DNA from: Poronia punctata
Lineage: Eukaryota; Ascomycota; Sordariomycetes; Xylariales; Xylariaceae
Direction of reading: 5' to 3'
Assembly: GCA_022579005.1 (NCBI GenBank)
Contig: MU401541.1
Span: 86,529-150,528, forward strand
Length of the DNA: 64,000 nt
A model generated the notes under the pieces. It did no database searches. It saw only the letters and a list, made by a program, of their open reading frames with translations, and was not told the origin of the DNA. Every line of letters begins with the position of its first letter. Position 1 is the first letter of the stretch. Positions 1 to 11,200 of this stretch are shown here, piece by piece. A program made the translations under genes and the position numbers.

Positions 1-171
1 GTCAAGGCGGAGAAATGGGTCGAGGGAGCCATGGTCAAGGGTCGTAATGAGCCTTGCATGATTGAGCGCGTGGGTCAGATCGTTGCGGGTGTGCGTGGTG
101 AGCCCCTGCGTGACGTGTGTGAGGCTGCTTGGGCGAATACGGTGAAAGTGTTTGGGCTAGACGAAAAATGA
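1..171 (+). CDS. TatD-family metal-dependent hydrolase, C-terminal fragment
   Basis: The window opens inside a reading frame that runs 56 codons to a TGA at 169-171. The translated tail carries the pattern NEPCMIERVGQIVAGVRGE followed by an AAWANTVKVFGL ending. This matches the C-terminal part of TatD DNase/hydrolases, where N-E-P-x(3)-x-x-V-A-x-I-A precedes a final T-x-N-A-x-x-x-F helix; in fungi it resembles the Scn1/Cut9-interacting type. The family has a TIM-barrel amidohydrolase fold with a two-metal centre and is linked to 3'-5' DNase activity. The metal ligands lie upstream of the window and cannot be checked. The 3' end faces the CHL4 3' end, 466 bases away. The call rests on only 56 residues. 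Confidence 0.72.
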   Translation, partial: VKAEKWVEGAMVKGRNEPCMIERVGQIVAGVRGEPLRDVCEAAWANTVKVFGLDEK

Positions 172-637
172 GACAACGTTAGATTTTAGAGGTATTTTTG
201 AAGCGAGGTTGGCGAGTGCGTCCCGTATCATAGAAAGAAAGAACGATAAAGACATAGAAGCGGAGATAGCTGGCCGGTGCTTCATTCGTATAAGAGGAGG
301 GCCCCTGAGATCGTTTCCCGACGGGGAATATTCCGAGATGACAATACGAGTAGATAGACTACCTAAATAGCGACCATGTCTAGGCCTTCGTTTCTCACTC
401 TCTTGATGTGCGGGTTGATACATCACCACGAGAGCAGCAATAGCTGGCTAGAGGTCAAGACATATATAATAAGATACAATAGCAGACACGCAGGACATTA
501 CATATAGAGCGCCGAATACAAAGTGTAACCTACCCAACCAGTAGTACGCAGTAATCCGTGACATATCCTCAAGCCCCCAAGAACTCGTCGTTTGTAGTGA
601 GTGCCCTTATAGCCAAGCGTACACCCTCAAGCCCCTC
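172..637. other. Intergenic region between two convergent 3' ends
   Basis: 466 bases separate the TatD stop from the CHL4 stop. No coding signal is seen. A GTG-initiated frame on the minus strand (157-429) looks like chance. The region should hold the 3' UTRs and polyadenylation sites of both genes. Confidence 0.6.
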
Positions 638-2365
638 TCATAAACCGGAGCCTTTAAATCCTTTAATCCTTCCGTTTCTTACAGCCCCCATTGTGACGCC
701 TTCTTCCCCCGTCATCCATCCGGGCATACGCGTGCCGTCTATAAAACCTGCCTCGACGAGCTGGCGAATGCCGGCAAACACGTGAGGCCCGTGGAGCGAC
801 ATTCTTATATTGGGTCGCCATGCCCACTTATCTCGATCTCTATCCCCTTTCCGCCCTGGCCCCCGGTTGACAGAAGTCGAGCTCTCATTAGTAGTTGCGT
901 TGGTTGTATCCCACGCATTCTGGATATCGGTATCTTCGTCTCCGTCTTCGCCCTCCTCATCTTCGGAAACCTGCATTAGACTAGCATCAACGGCGCTGCG
1001 GCGACCCTTGGATCTGCGATTGCGACTTTGTCGAGCCATTTCACCATCTGAATCACGCGCGTCGTCCTCGACATCGGCTGGGACTGGGAAAGGAAAAGGG
1101 TCGTCGATAATGACATCTACCCTTTCGATGCCTTTTCCGTCACCCAATTTTGCACTGTCTCCAAACCGTGCCTGTGCGACAAGCCTCTGGCGCTTATGCC
1201 GTTCTTTCTCCTCCGCTATTCCAGGGTCCAAGATTCGTTTGCGCGATGGCGGCTTCTGGCTCGTCGCATCTGTGCTCTCCTTTCCCCTCTCTTCCACAGC
1301 ATCGTCTGATAAAGGAGGCGTAGGTAGGAGCGTATTAAGCGGGTTATGCACACGCGTATCATCAGCTCGGTCACCTGCATATATGCCCCAACCACCGGCT
1401 GCTGCGTTTCCCCGTCCAGATCCACGTAAGCTCAGCATGGCCAGGAGATTCTTGGTCTGTAAATTAATAGCTTTAAGTGTGTATCGCTCCCGTGGTCGCG
1501 ATAGTGCCTTTGGTATACCCTCCACAACGAGGGTACGCAGCGACCGAGTCTCTGCATTTGTAGTCAACCCAACGCTCTGCGGTTTGCTGATATAGATGTG
1601 CGGCGACGCATCTGGGAAGGCAATGTAGATCGTCCGCGACGTGTCAAATGTGGTCACGGTACGGGCTGCCGAGGGTGCCGATGCAGATACGGCAGATATG
1701 GCCAAGTCGGTGTTATATGGTGAGTCGAGGACGAGAATTCGTAGAAGAAGAAGCGGGAGACCTTTGGGACGGTCAAAGTTGTAGTGCGCTTTGAGGTCCG
1801 GTAGCACCTCTGCCTGCAGATTCTGGAGAAAGGTGCTAGGGTGAAAGCGCGGAACGTGCAGGGTTGTCTTGTCGATCTTGTTGTATTTACTGTCGGCATC
1901 GACGTCGTCCTCATGCGCTGGCGCATATAGGCGCTGGATCTTGTAACAAGCCCATTTAAGCGTCCCGGGGTGATCGTATAGGTACTGCTGATCTGCCATG
2001 GCAAGTTGGTACAGGCTTAACCCCTGGCGCCAGTCGCCTTCAAGTATCCGGTCCACGACCTCACGGCGGCTACCCTTTCGTGTCTGCATGTCGACGTAGA
2101 GCTCTCGGAGTTCGGCCAGCGAGCGAGCCGGCGGGTAGAGATCCGTTTCGTACTCATCTTCGTCTAGTTCTTCTTCTAGTGACGAATTGCGCAGGAGAGG
2201 CGGACAGAGCGCATTGTTATTCGGGTCGAGCCAGTCAAGGACGAGGGAGAGAAGGGACGGTCGTGAAAGTCTGCTGAGCGCCTTGACCACGGATCGGTTG
2301 GAGGGGTCAACACGGAGTGAGGAGGGGAGGCGCGCGGTAGTAGGGAGCGAGAGAGGCGGCGCCAT
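638..2365 (-). CDS. CHL4: CHL4 / CENP-N family inner-kinetochore protein
   Basis: A single exon encodes 575 aa. CHL4 (Mis15, CENP-N in animals) forms a dimer with Iml3 in the Ctf19/CCAN complex that links centromeric nucleosomes to the outer kinetochore. The N-terminus has the family signature: PSSLRVDPSNRSVVKALSRL, then an SLLSLVLDWLDP helix, then the RSLAELRELYVDM segment and an ILEGDWRQGLSLYQLAMAD block (about residues 90-130). The C-terminus ends with the conserved GPHVFAGIRQLVEAG...MPGWMTGEEG motif (about 530-565), typical of fungal CHL4. Between them (about 330-520) is a low-complexity, acidic and basic region likely to be disordered. The start was set at the ATG at 2365, because the frame can be extended upstream only by a GTG at 2413. 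It is transcribed away from the bZIP gene across a 3.1-kb gap. Confidence 0.9.
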   Translation of the reverse strand: MAPPLSLPTTARLPSSLRVDPSNRSVVKALSRLSRPSLLSLVLDWLDPNNNALCPPLLRNSSLEEELDEDEYETDLYPPARSLAELRELYVDMQTRKGSRREVVDRILEGDWRQGLSLYQLAMADQQYLYDHPGTLKWACYKIQRLYAPAHEDDVDADSKYNKIDKTTLHVPRFHPSTFLQNLQAEVLPDLKAHYNFDRPKGLPLLLLRILVLDSPYNTDLAISAVSASAPSAARTVTTFDTSRTIYIAFPDASPHIYISKPQSVGLTTNAETRSLRTLVVEGIPKALSRPRERYTLKAINLQTKNLLAMLSLRGSGRGNAAAGGWGIYAGDRADDTRVHNPLNTLLPTPPLSDDAVEERGKESTDATSQKPPSRKRILDPGIAEEKERHKRQRLVAQARFGDSAKLGDGKGIERVDVIIDDPFPFPVPADVEDDARDSDGEMARQSRNRRSKGRRSAVDASLMQVSEDEEGEDGDEDTDIQNAWDTTNATTNESSTSVNRGPGRKGDRDRDKWAWRPNIRMSLHGPHVFAGIRQLVEAGFIDGTRMPGWMTGEEGVTMGAVRNGRIKGFKGSGL

Positions 2366-5300
2366 GACTATATACCTCTCTCCTCTCAGAGAGAGAAAAG
2401 TCCGTATGCTCACGCCCGTATCAATGTAATTTACACTCTAATAAAATTAGGCAAATATTTCCAACATATTCGGCATGGCAGAACCTTCGATGTGGCATGT
2501 GGTGGGTAGTCTAGTACTGACCCATTAAACGCGCGACGCGTCTCAGAAGCAATCCAAACAGGCAAGGGCTCCTTGTTTTGTGCCCATAGGCCATAGCTCA
2601 ATCAACTGAGGGATCTTCGAGAGGCGTAACTATCAAATAACGATATAACTATGCAAAATCGTGGCCCAGATGGAACATATTAAACTTTATCTAGCCTTAC
2701 AGATCATTATAGTTGAGAGTAAAGAGAGATGCGCAATTCTAAAGAGGTCCTGTTATGTCATTGCAACCTTCTTACCTCACACTAGATAGCATTTGATAGT
2801 AATCTCACTTATCGATAACACCGCTTAGTAACAACACACTACCTACCCGTAGGTTATATACCTACCTACATGTACATAGTACGTGTAGGTGGTCCAGCAA
2901 ATGCACGTACAAGAAGTAGGAAATATGCGCCTTTCAACAGCAAAAATTGTTCTTGCTCAGCCCGGATTTGCCTGATCGATATTTCCATGTCGGTGCTCTA
3001 TTTTAATGCTAGAAAATGATATTTGTGTTTTGTACCGCCGAAATTAAACCGCCTTTGTTGTAGCGGCCCCTTCCAGATTGGTGGGAAGATGGATATTATT
3101 TGCAAAAATAAGTATACCAAGTGGATATTCTCGGTCTGTTCCTCGTTACACCCCACTATCCAGCTCCAGATCGAAGCATTTCAAAACGGGGAAACGGCAC
3201 TACCCATCTTTTAAGAACCGTTGAAGATGAGTGACCATTAAAAATCTCACCATGAGCTGTATTAATAACGGGGGCATATCGGAGACGTAGCTTAGTACTT
3301 GTTATAAGTCGGTTCGGGATTTGACTGCCAGTTGAGCAGCACGAGTAACTTGCATATGTGAAATATGCTTGCTTGTTGCTTATAAATCTGCCAAGTAAGA
3401 TGTTGCAATAGCATTTACCCCTCTAAAGGTAACACAAGCTACGAACCTGTCATCTATAGAACTCAGTAAGGAAATCTGACATGCCTTTGAACTGCCTTGT
3501 AATGCATGAGTATGTGCGCCGTTAGTATGCAGTCAGAATATAACCTTGTGCTATCAGTGGAACCCCGCTTTATGATACCTTACAATTGGAAGTTCTAGGT
3601 TACATGCCTTTCGCCAGGAAAGAGTGAAACCTACCACCGGACTACGGTACTGCCCGGAGATGAGACGCCAGACCTTTGTGTACCCGTCAAATCCTATGGT
3701 AGCTTATAAATCCACCTAGACAAGACACTATTTACCACTGGCGGCGCAGTGTTATCCCATATATTCCGGTAACGGCTCTTGTCAGTTGAATATTGTGTAG
3801 CTAACCTATATGTGTCCCTTACAGGTAGGGTCCGGCAGGGCTACCCGACGGCTGTGCAAGGTCTTCATGAAAACTCCAGGTGTGTTGATCTGGACAACAC
3901 CGGCTCACCTAAACTATATGCTACCAATTGGAAGTACTATTGTCTTCACCATATAGCTCTAACAAGACTGTTCCAATGATCGCCTTTGTCTGCACCATAT
4001 GATCTCATATGGGATCCGGATACAGCCGTGAGTGCGGAAAGGAGGGAAGGTGAACGCATAAAGGGCCTACTGCCGAGGTCGGGGGGTACGTACGTTTAGG
4101 TGTCGATTTAGGTACCTCAGACTTTGTAGAAAGATCCGGGAAGCCGATAGGTGTACACCTAGGCACCGTTGATTATAAATCTCAAGATCTACTAGTATCC
4201 TGTATGAGGCCTAACGGCATCTGTGTAAATCTGGTAATTATCATGCAGAGTTAGTAGGTAGGCACGTAGGTTAACCTAGGTTAGGGACTTACATAATTGA
4301 AGTGCGTAACTACTATTTAAATCGCATGCAAAGGCTTCCAAGCTTAGTATAAACAACACAGTATTGCGTGCCTCATCCGTATATAAAAACACATGAATAC
4401 CTAATAATCAGGGTCCAGGGACCACCTTGTTTCTATTACCAGTACCCTACGACAATAACTATTACCTTATTATCTTTGCAGCCAGGTTCAATTTGTAAAA
4501 TCGAAAGCCCCAAGCCTCTTGCAAAATATGGGCGTGGGATGGGAAAATGATACAATGCAATGATTGGTTGTATTGGACTGGAGCTTGCCTATTCTAGTCA
4601 AGTTCACTTTGTTGGCCCGTGCTCTTGCCGCTTATTTCATACAACCATCTCCACTCAGGCGTTGCACCACCTCCTCCCTAGCGCAGCTACCAGTAGGTAT
4701 TCGCGCTTGGGGACTACATGCAAGAGTTTGGAGCATCTCCTTGTAGGTATACAGTTATATTTCGGTCAGATTTGTTGAAATGTCCTTCCTGTATTTAAAT
4801 GTCACCGGCAGCATGTATAAAATCTTCCGCGTAAATATATTCAGATGCGGAGTGGGGTCATTTTGATACACGTACATTGTGGAAGTGTCCAGTCTTAACG
4901 TCAGTAGACGTCAGCACTCTGCCAGTCAACCCCCACTTCCAGCTCAAAGGATGGTGTGTGTCCATCCGCAAAGCCTTATTCTTACTAACCGTTTTCGGAT
5001 TTCAACCGGTGTAAGACTGGGGAAACAACCACGGCCTTTTCACGGGTTCTTTCAGGGTGAACAGTTCGGTCTTTGAGCCTGCTCACCCTCCGATTCACCA
5101 TCTAGCCGACCCACCACCCAAGCACTATTAATCGACGGTGGCACGACTAGGGATTTCCTCTCACTATCCAAACTCTTCAAAGCCGCTGTAATAATTAGCA
5201 ACCCCTCCAACCGATTGAATAATAGACGAACTTCCCTTTTTTGGTACAGAAATCATAACGGCCAATTATTCAACCAACTATCCAAAGACGAAACGAGTCG

Positions 5301-5462
5301 ACCTCTGGTCCTCGTTACAAATCAACCGACTTAAAACCGAGGGGGATCGAGCGATCAGTCTGTGCCTGAGCCCTGGACTACCGCACGAACAGGGGACTTG
5401 GACTCGACGAGAAAAAGAGGCTGTCAGGAAATACACGATAGCGACTACAACATCTGGCAAAC
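2366..5462. other. 3.1-kb gene-free region between divergent CHL4 and MetR
   Basis: No conserved protein could be recognised in six frames; the open frames are under 100 codons and mostly start at non-ATG codons. The sequence is rich in TA, TAGG and CCTA words. An imperfect inverted repeat sits at 2867-2893 (ACCTACATGTAC ... GTACGTGTAGGT). It must contain the promoters of CHL4 (right end of that gene) and of the bZIP gene (left of 5463). The bases from about 5230 to 5460 are plausible leader sequence for the bZIP mRNA. Confidence 0.6.
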
Positions 5463-7186
5463 ATGTCTGGCTACAGCGGCCGCCGCGGGCATCCCGCCAA
5501 TGTGTCCCAATTGTTACAAGATCTCAATCGGATCCCCGATCCTGCGCCGCAACCAGAAGACAACCTGCCCAGTCTTGATGACGAGCTGGCTATGTTCACA
5601 AACACCAATTTCATAGACTGGGATTCTGGCACACCGCATGGAACTACACACGAGACGCCCTCCTCTAGTGCGTCACCGACTGAGCGAGTCTCTGACTCAA
5701 TGGGCGCGAGCGAAATCTCGAGCTTCGACTTCAGTATAGCAGGTTAGTGCGAATTGCATGCTCTTCTTGTCACTTGGCCCACTTTGGTTCGTTTCCAGAG
5801 TCCCTTTGGTTTGTGTTGTCTGCTATCAGCAGCAACGGCAGCCCACGGGATGCAGCGGTGGCAATGGCAAGTGGCAAAAACCATGCCAGATGTCGTTGAG
5901 ATTTCTGCTGTGTATTGCCGCCTTCACCCTCACAACCCTACCCTCTGTCTCTGGTACAGTCAGCAGCGGATTTCCCGTTCAAGCGATCCGTGGCCATTGC
6001 CAATCGGGATCCGCCGCTTTACCCTTGTCCTCACAGCTCTCATTCGCCGCATACCTTGAAACATTTATAGGTGTCCGGATGGTCAAGCGGGCGAACCAAA
6101 AAACTTGCCGCTGTTTCTTGTATCCATCCAAATATCCAAGTGGATCAGTGGTACCTTCTGCGCAGACATATATGGTGGTATGACAGCGGAAAACGACATT
6201 CTGCACCAAGATGCGTGCTCTGGTACTTCTGGCCAGTGCGGCATCCCACCAAAAAGAGAAAAGCCTTTGACCCAGACTACCCCATTTTAAATACCCTCAC
6301 TGGCCTTTCGATTGGACCGGAAGATGGTTATGTGGGGGCCAACCCCGGCAAGCGCCTCGAGATTCGTTGGCTCGACAGATTAGGATGCTATGGCGCAATC
6401 GACCTGATGGTGCAATTCCTCGTGATTTGAGGTGATCATAGGGGGGTGGCAGCCAGGCGCACATGCAAATGAGCCTACATCTGCAATTCAGCTTCACTGG
6501 CGGCTTCGTGCAAAGATGTCGTATCTTTTTTATACTAAAATACTTCCCCATCTCTTATTAATCTGAAGTTGTCATCGATGGTGTTAAGCACCTCAGTTAT
6601 CACCTTGCCGCGTTGTTGTTAGCCTCATGTTTCGTCAATTCTTCGTACCACGGTGGTCTAACATCACGTCATGACTTCAGGCGACTATAATGGGTTCGAT
6701 TTCCACGGTTACCCGGCGCCAAACGTCAACAACTTTTCGGATAATCTAGGCACCCTGGCGCCTATCCAGCCTTCCACTCCCTACCCCCCTAATGGGGCTC
6801 AGGCTCCTTACGGTGCCTCGATCCATCCTGGGGAGAAGATTGCTCCCGAGGCACCTACCCGGCGTCGCCAGCTTTCCTTCGAAGAGCAGTCTCGTCTAGC
6901 TGCCGAGGAGGACAAGAGAAGGCGGAACACGGCAGCCAGTGCCCGTTTCCGGATCAAGAAAAAGGCCCGTGAACAGGCCCTGGAGAAACGCGAGAAAGAG
7001 CTCAGCGACAAAGTCAGTGCGCTAGAGAGCCGGATATCTTCTCTGGAGACAGAAAACAAATGGCTACGGGAGCTCGTGATGGAAAAGAACGGCGGAAATG
7101 ACACAATAGTATCGGCGTTACTCGATAAGCAAAAGCCAGAGTCGGCAACGAAATCCGCCGCAAACGCCAAACCCGAATCTTCGTAA
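5463..7186 (+). CDS. metR: Cys3/MetR-type bZIP transcription factor (sulfur regulation)
   Basis: Two exons, 5463-5742 and 6681-7186, give 261 aa. The donor is GTTAGT at 5743 and the acceptor TTCAG ends at 6680; phase 1 is preserved and the join reads FDFSIAG-DYNGFDFHG. The basic region RRRNTAASARFRIKKKAREQ (about residues 173-192) and the zipper with ALESRISSLETENKWLRELV (about 206-226) are nearly diagnostic for Cys-3 (Neurospora) and MetR (Aspergillus). These proteins activate sulfur-assimilation genes and are controlled by an SCF ubiquitin ligase when sulfur is plentiful. The N-terminus begins MSGYSGRRG and is acidic, as expected of the family. The 938-nt intron is very long for a fungus, and an in-frame ATG at 6671 lies just before the acceptor, so a shorter protein from an internal promoter is possible. 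The symbol cys-3 would be equally suitable. Confidence 0.9.
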
Positions 7187-7716
7187 AATTACCAAACCGG
7201 GGTGGGAATGGGACGCTATGAATAGGCAATGATTGCATTACAGGAACGGCGTTGAACAGGACGGCGATCATTTAGGGGAAACATCTAAAGCATGTGATGC
7301 TGGACAGGGTGACATGATTGGCCAGGTTGTGTTTGAATATATCCAGTATCTGGTATTTTTAAGGCGTTTGTCGGTTGGCTTATGCGCCTTATATATACCT
7401 CATTTGGCAGCCATTCTCTGCCACCAGCATGATTGTACGTTGATGTACTTTTGCCTGTTTTTCGTTGGTTTTGTTGTCTAATATGTTTGCAACGAACACA
7501 TGGAGTTGATTAAGCAGAGAAATCTGCCGTTTTGTCATGCATTGGCTATGTTGCGGTATGATACATGAACCTGAAGAAACAACCACAACCCTCATGAATA
7601 CCTAGGTGAGTGAAGATGTACCAAACCTCCCAGCGGTTACTAGCCGTCATTATTATGCTGTAACAAACACCCCCCCCCAAACGTACGAGTAGGTACACGA
7701 AAAGACCCAGCGCCTT
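7187..7716. other. Intergenic region between two convergent 3' ends
   Basis: 530 bases separate the bZIP stop from the stop of the small mitochondrial-type gene. No coding signal is seen. It contains a C-run near 7670-7678 and a TACGAGTA motif at 7684-7691. Confidence 0.6.
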
Positions 7717-8244
7717 TCAACTCTTCTCCGACTCGCCCTCGGCTTTTTGCGGATCGGCTTGTGCTGCACGTAATTTCGCAAGCCGCATCTGATTCCGCTT
7801 GCCCACTTTTTTGTTTGCAAAGTCAACATTACAATCCTAATCTATAATAAAGATGGGAAAAAAGGGGCAAGGGGGCAGGGATAACTCACATATCCTTAGC
7901 GTATTCTCCTTCTCAATATCAGCCATCTTATCCCAGTTCGAGATCCGACTCATCGTGCCGTCCTCATTCACGACAAGCGGACCGAGGTGGTCGAGCTTTA
8001 GAGCTGCGCCGCCTACCTCGATTGTCTGGGTGTCTCCCTGGCCAGCTGGGGGGAGGGCTGGTAATGCTTTCGTGTTGTTGTTCTCTTCCTCTGTGGGTCG
8101 TTTGGTATTATTATCCATTTTCGTGGATGATGAGTGGAAGGCTGCGGCTGTGGTGATGGTTGGAGAGGTGAGTCTGGGATAATATGTCGTTGTTCTCACG
8201 GGACGGTGTTTGATTGATGACCAGAGACTGCGGGTTGATCTCAT
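7717..8244 (-). CDS. Small conserved protein with predicted mitochondrial presequence
   Basis: Two exons, complement(7717-7805, 7890-8244), encode 147 aa. The 84-nt intron has donor GTGAGT at 7889 and an A-rich acceptor AAAAAAG ending at 7806. The phase-1 join restores NTLRILGKRNQMRLAKLRAA, and without splicing this block is broken. Residues 1-43 contain many Arg, Ser and Thr and no acidic residues (MRSTRSLWSSIKHRPVRTTT ... AAAFHSSS), as in a matrix-targeting presequence. The conserved-looking core is LDHLGPLVVNEDGTMSRISN-W, then an IEKENTLR...KRNQMRL helix near the C-terminus. I do not recognise a named family. It looks like the short mitochondrial proteins of unknown function found across Pezizomycotina. 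A start at the internal Met43 is possible but would lose the presequence. Confidence 0.72.
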
Positions 8245-11200
8245 GATAGGTAGATGGATGTTTTGATGTGTAAGTTACCTAAGTACTGGGGTTGGAGAGA
8301 GGGTAGACTAGCTTGCTATTGATTGGACACGGATGGATGTTCTAGAGTTTTCGACTGGGCTAGAATATGTGTAGAAGTTGAAGGGTAGGTATAGCAATTG
8401 ATGCCCTACAGGGGTAAAAATTGGATGGGGGTAGTCAACTTCAAACAATAAGATCAATACTATTTCTGCGTATTATCTTATATCTTTTCCAGGATCCTTT
8501 TAGTTGACCTATGTATATTTCATCTCCTGATAAAGAACCTGATATATTCACCTGTAGTATTGACAAGCTTTTACTAGGTATCTTGATAGCCTTGGTGAAC
8601 CGTTTCTGGTCGGTTCTCGAAGTACTAGACCGGATAAAGCAGCAGGGTGTCAAATATGGTTTAGCTCGTTGGATGAACCACTTGAATTGGTGGAACCCAC
8701 GTGGTGTAAGTGCTATGCATTACCTAATCAAATAGCTCATCCCCTGCTTTTTTTTTTTGCTTGCTAAATACTGTGTCATACGCGGAGCTTCATAATAGTG
8801 AGCCTCTTGACATCCAAGAAAACGAACAAGGGGATATTACTGAGTATCACAGGAAGGGACAGAGCAACAAATATATACCCTAATAGACAGAAACTCTTTT
8901 ACGTACAACTATAGGGTGTAGAAATGCAACATCCCAAGGTCCAGACCCTTATCAGTTTTACAGCAATTGAGATGTTGGCAGTTTGATCTGCCCGGTTTTA
9001 AGTTTACAATGCGTACCTTAACTTTGCAAAAGCTTATAACACATCTTACTTACCTTATACATGTATATATTGCTGTCATGACTGCCAGGACTGTGTCATA
9101 CCTACACATCTAGGGACATACTTCTTAGGCAATGGGCATGCACCGTACAATACTTGAGCAGGTACCTACACGTACAAAGTAGGTGCGACCCCCGCCCCTG
9201 GGTATATAAACGTAGATATTCCCATTAACCTTATTCCTCTCTCTCTATCCATTCTTTTCTCACACTCATGGCGATTACATTGTCCATAGTAAGGATTCCT
9301 CGCTGGTCTTTTCTTTCATTATATCGACAGCCAAGTTGTCCAGCTTATATCCCCTAGTGTATTGACACATTTTGCACCGATAGTTTCCTGGACTTAGCGA
9401 TACAAAATGCCTTCAAAACAACCAGCTGGATCTGCACGACAATCCGCTGGGTTACAGAAAACCCCAAAGCCCACAATACCCCCTTGACTGGGCAAACGAT
9501 GCCATTTATCCCATCCAGGAATTAACGGTACATATGTCATCAGCAACTCTTCCAGAGCTTGGCGTAGCTGCCCGGAAGCTGCATATAACAGCATCTATAG
9601 GGTATTTTTACCAACGTGGTTGCATGGGGCGCACAGCCATGTCCAAGACTATTTAAGAAACAACTCGTCCGGTGCTTCTGGGCGGTCGGTGAAGTTACAG
9701 GCTTGAGCAAATGTTGATGGAACCATGCCACGACAAGAGGAACACTCTAGTCCTAAGAAGCGATGTGCACTCCATGTGGGACAACCACCGATTCTGCCTC
9801 TGGTCACTACCAGGCACATGAGCAGCATCAGACCAAGAGAGGTCCATCCCACTCGACTCTCGAGTTGATATGGTCGAAGAAAAACCATGGCAAAGACGTG
9901 TCCGGATAGCTACCCTCGTATTGATATCCAAGACCATATGACCCAGTCTACGCTGCATGGTAGCGACATTCAACTGCTTCGAAACTTTCGCAGTGGTGCG
10001 CTTGCATTACATTTCAGCAAGAACGCAGCGGCTGCCACAAGCACTGGTTCGTAGCATATGAAAGGCCGCAGTCTCATATGCAAAACATCAAAAGAGGGAA
10101 AGAGGGGGCAGTAATCCGCTGTGAAACCGGGGATAGGACGGGGAATAGGATCGAGATCACCACCGTCGACCCAACCGAGTACCCTATCCCAAGCAGAGTA
10201 TTTTGTTGACTGGTACTCGTAGGGTGATTTGGAAGTGGTATTATAGGAATGGTGCTTGTGTGGTTACGGAGACGGTTAAAATATGATGTACTATTTGCTT
10301 TGTGTGTCGAACTGAGGGATGCTACGAGTACCTTAGGTCTGCTGTAGGGCCTGTACTACGCCTGCTGTAGGGCAGTGGCAGGCAGATGGTCTTAGCTTAC
10401 AGTTCGAGCAGCGAGTGTCTGTTGTTGTTGGAGATATTGTTAGATCTGGTTATCTGAGCTAGTGGTCTTTTTGAAACAGGCCACGGTGGCATGTCTACGC
10501 ATTATGATCTGTATACAACTCGATTATACTCTGTATACAACCTGATTATGCTCTGTACATGGCTTGGTTATACTCTTGTTGCGGATAGCATATATACCGT
10601 TAATTCCTGGCAGAAATCAACAGCGTCGTTTTTCTTCTCACAGCTATGGGTCCTGGATTCTTCTGCCTACTTACCTGCATAGTTGTATGTCCGAGTCCTG
10701 CAAATGGCAAGGACCAAGGTATTGGTAACCTTCCCACCTTGGACTTCATAGCTACCGATGCCAACCTTGGTCTTGTCCAATTCGAACATAGCAGCAGACA
10801 AGCACCCTAGGCACGAAACGTCACGTCTGGGCTAATTTAAGAAGGTAGAAAGCAGAGGCTATTTACATACATACCTGGCTTCAGTACTCTGTATCCTGTT
10901 CGCGCTGTAGATGCCGCTCTCTAATAAGGGCAAGCACAGATGGCCTTTACTGTCCATGTCAGATATTGAGGGGGTGATCAGGCTTATAAAATACACCCCT
11001 AAGACCGTAATTAGGAGAGACTGAGGAACTCTATCAATAGATGGATGCAATAGGGGTCTACTCAGCTGTGTTCTTTGTCATACTATCTCTAGCCACACCT
11101 GCAGTCGTGTCGTTTTATGTAGTCAGAGGTAAGTATTTCATACACAGAGGATAGGTAGGGCATTCCGCCATCGAGTAAATGGTGGTTGACTCCCAGTAAT

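Noticed and set aside
5758..6183. 141-codon frame inside the long bZIP intron
   Set aside because: It starts at a non-ATG codon, lies wholly in the intron and matches no known protein; the precise exon join around it is well supported.
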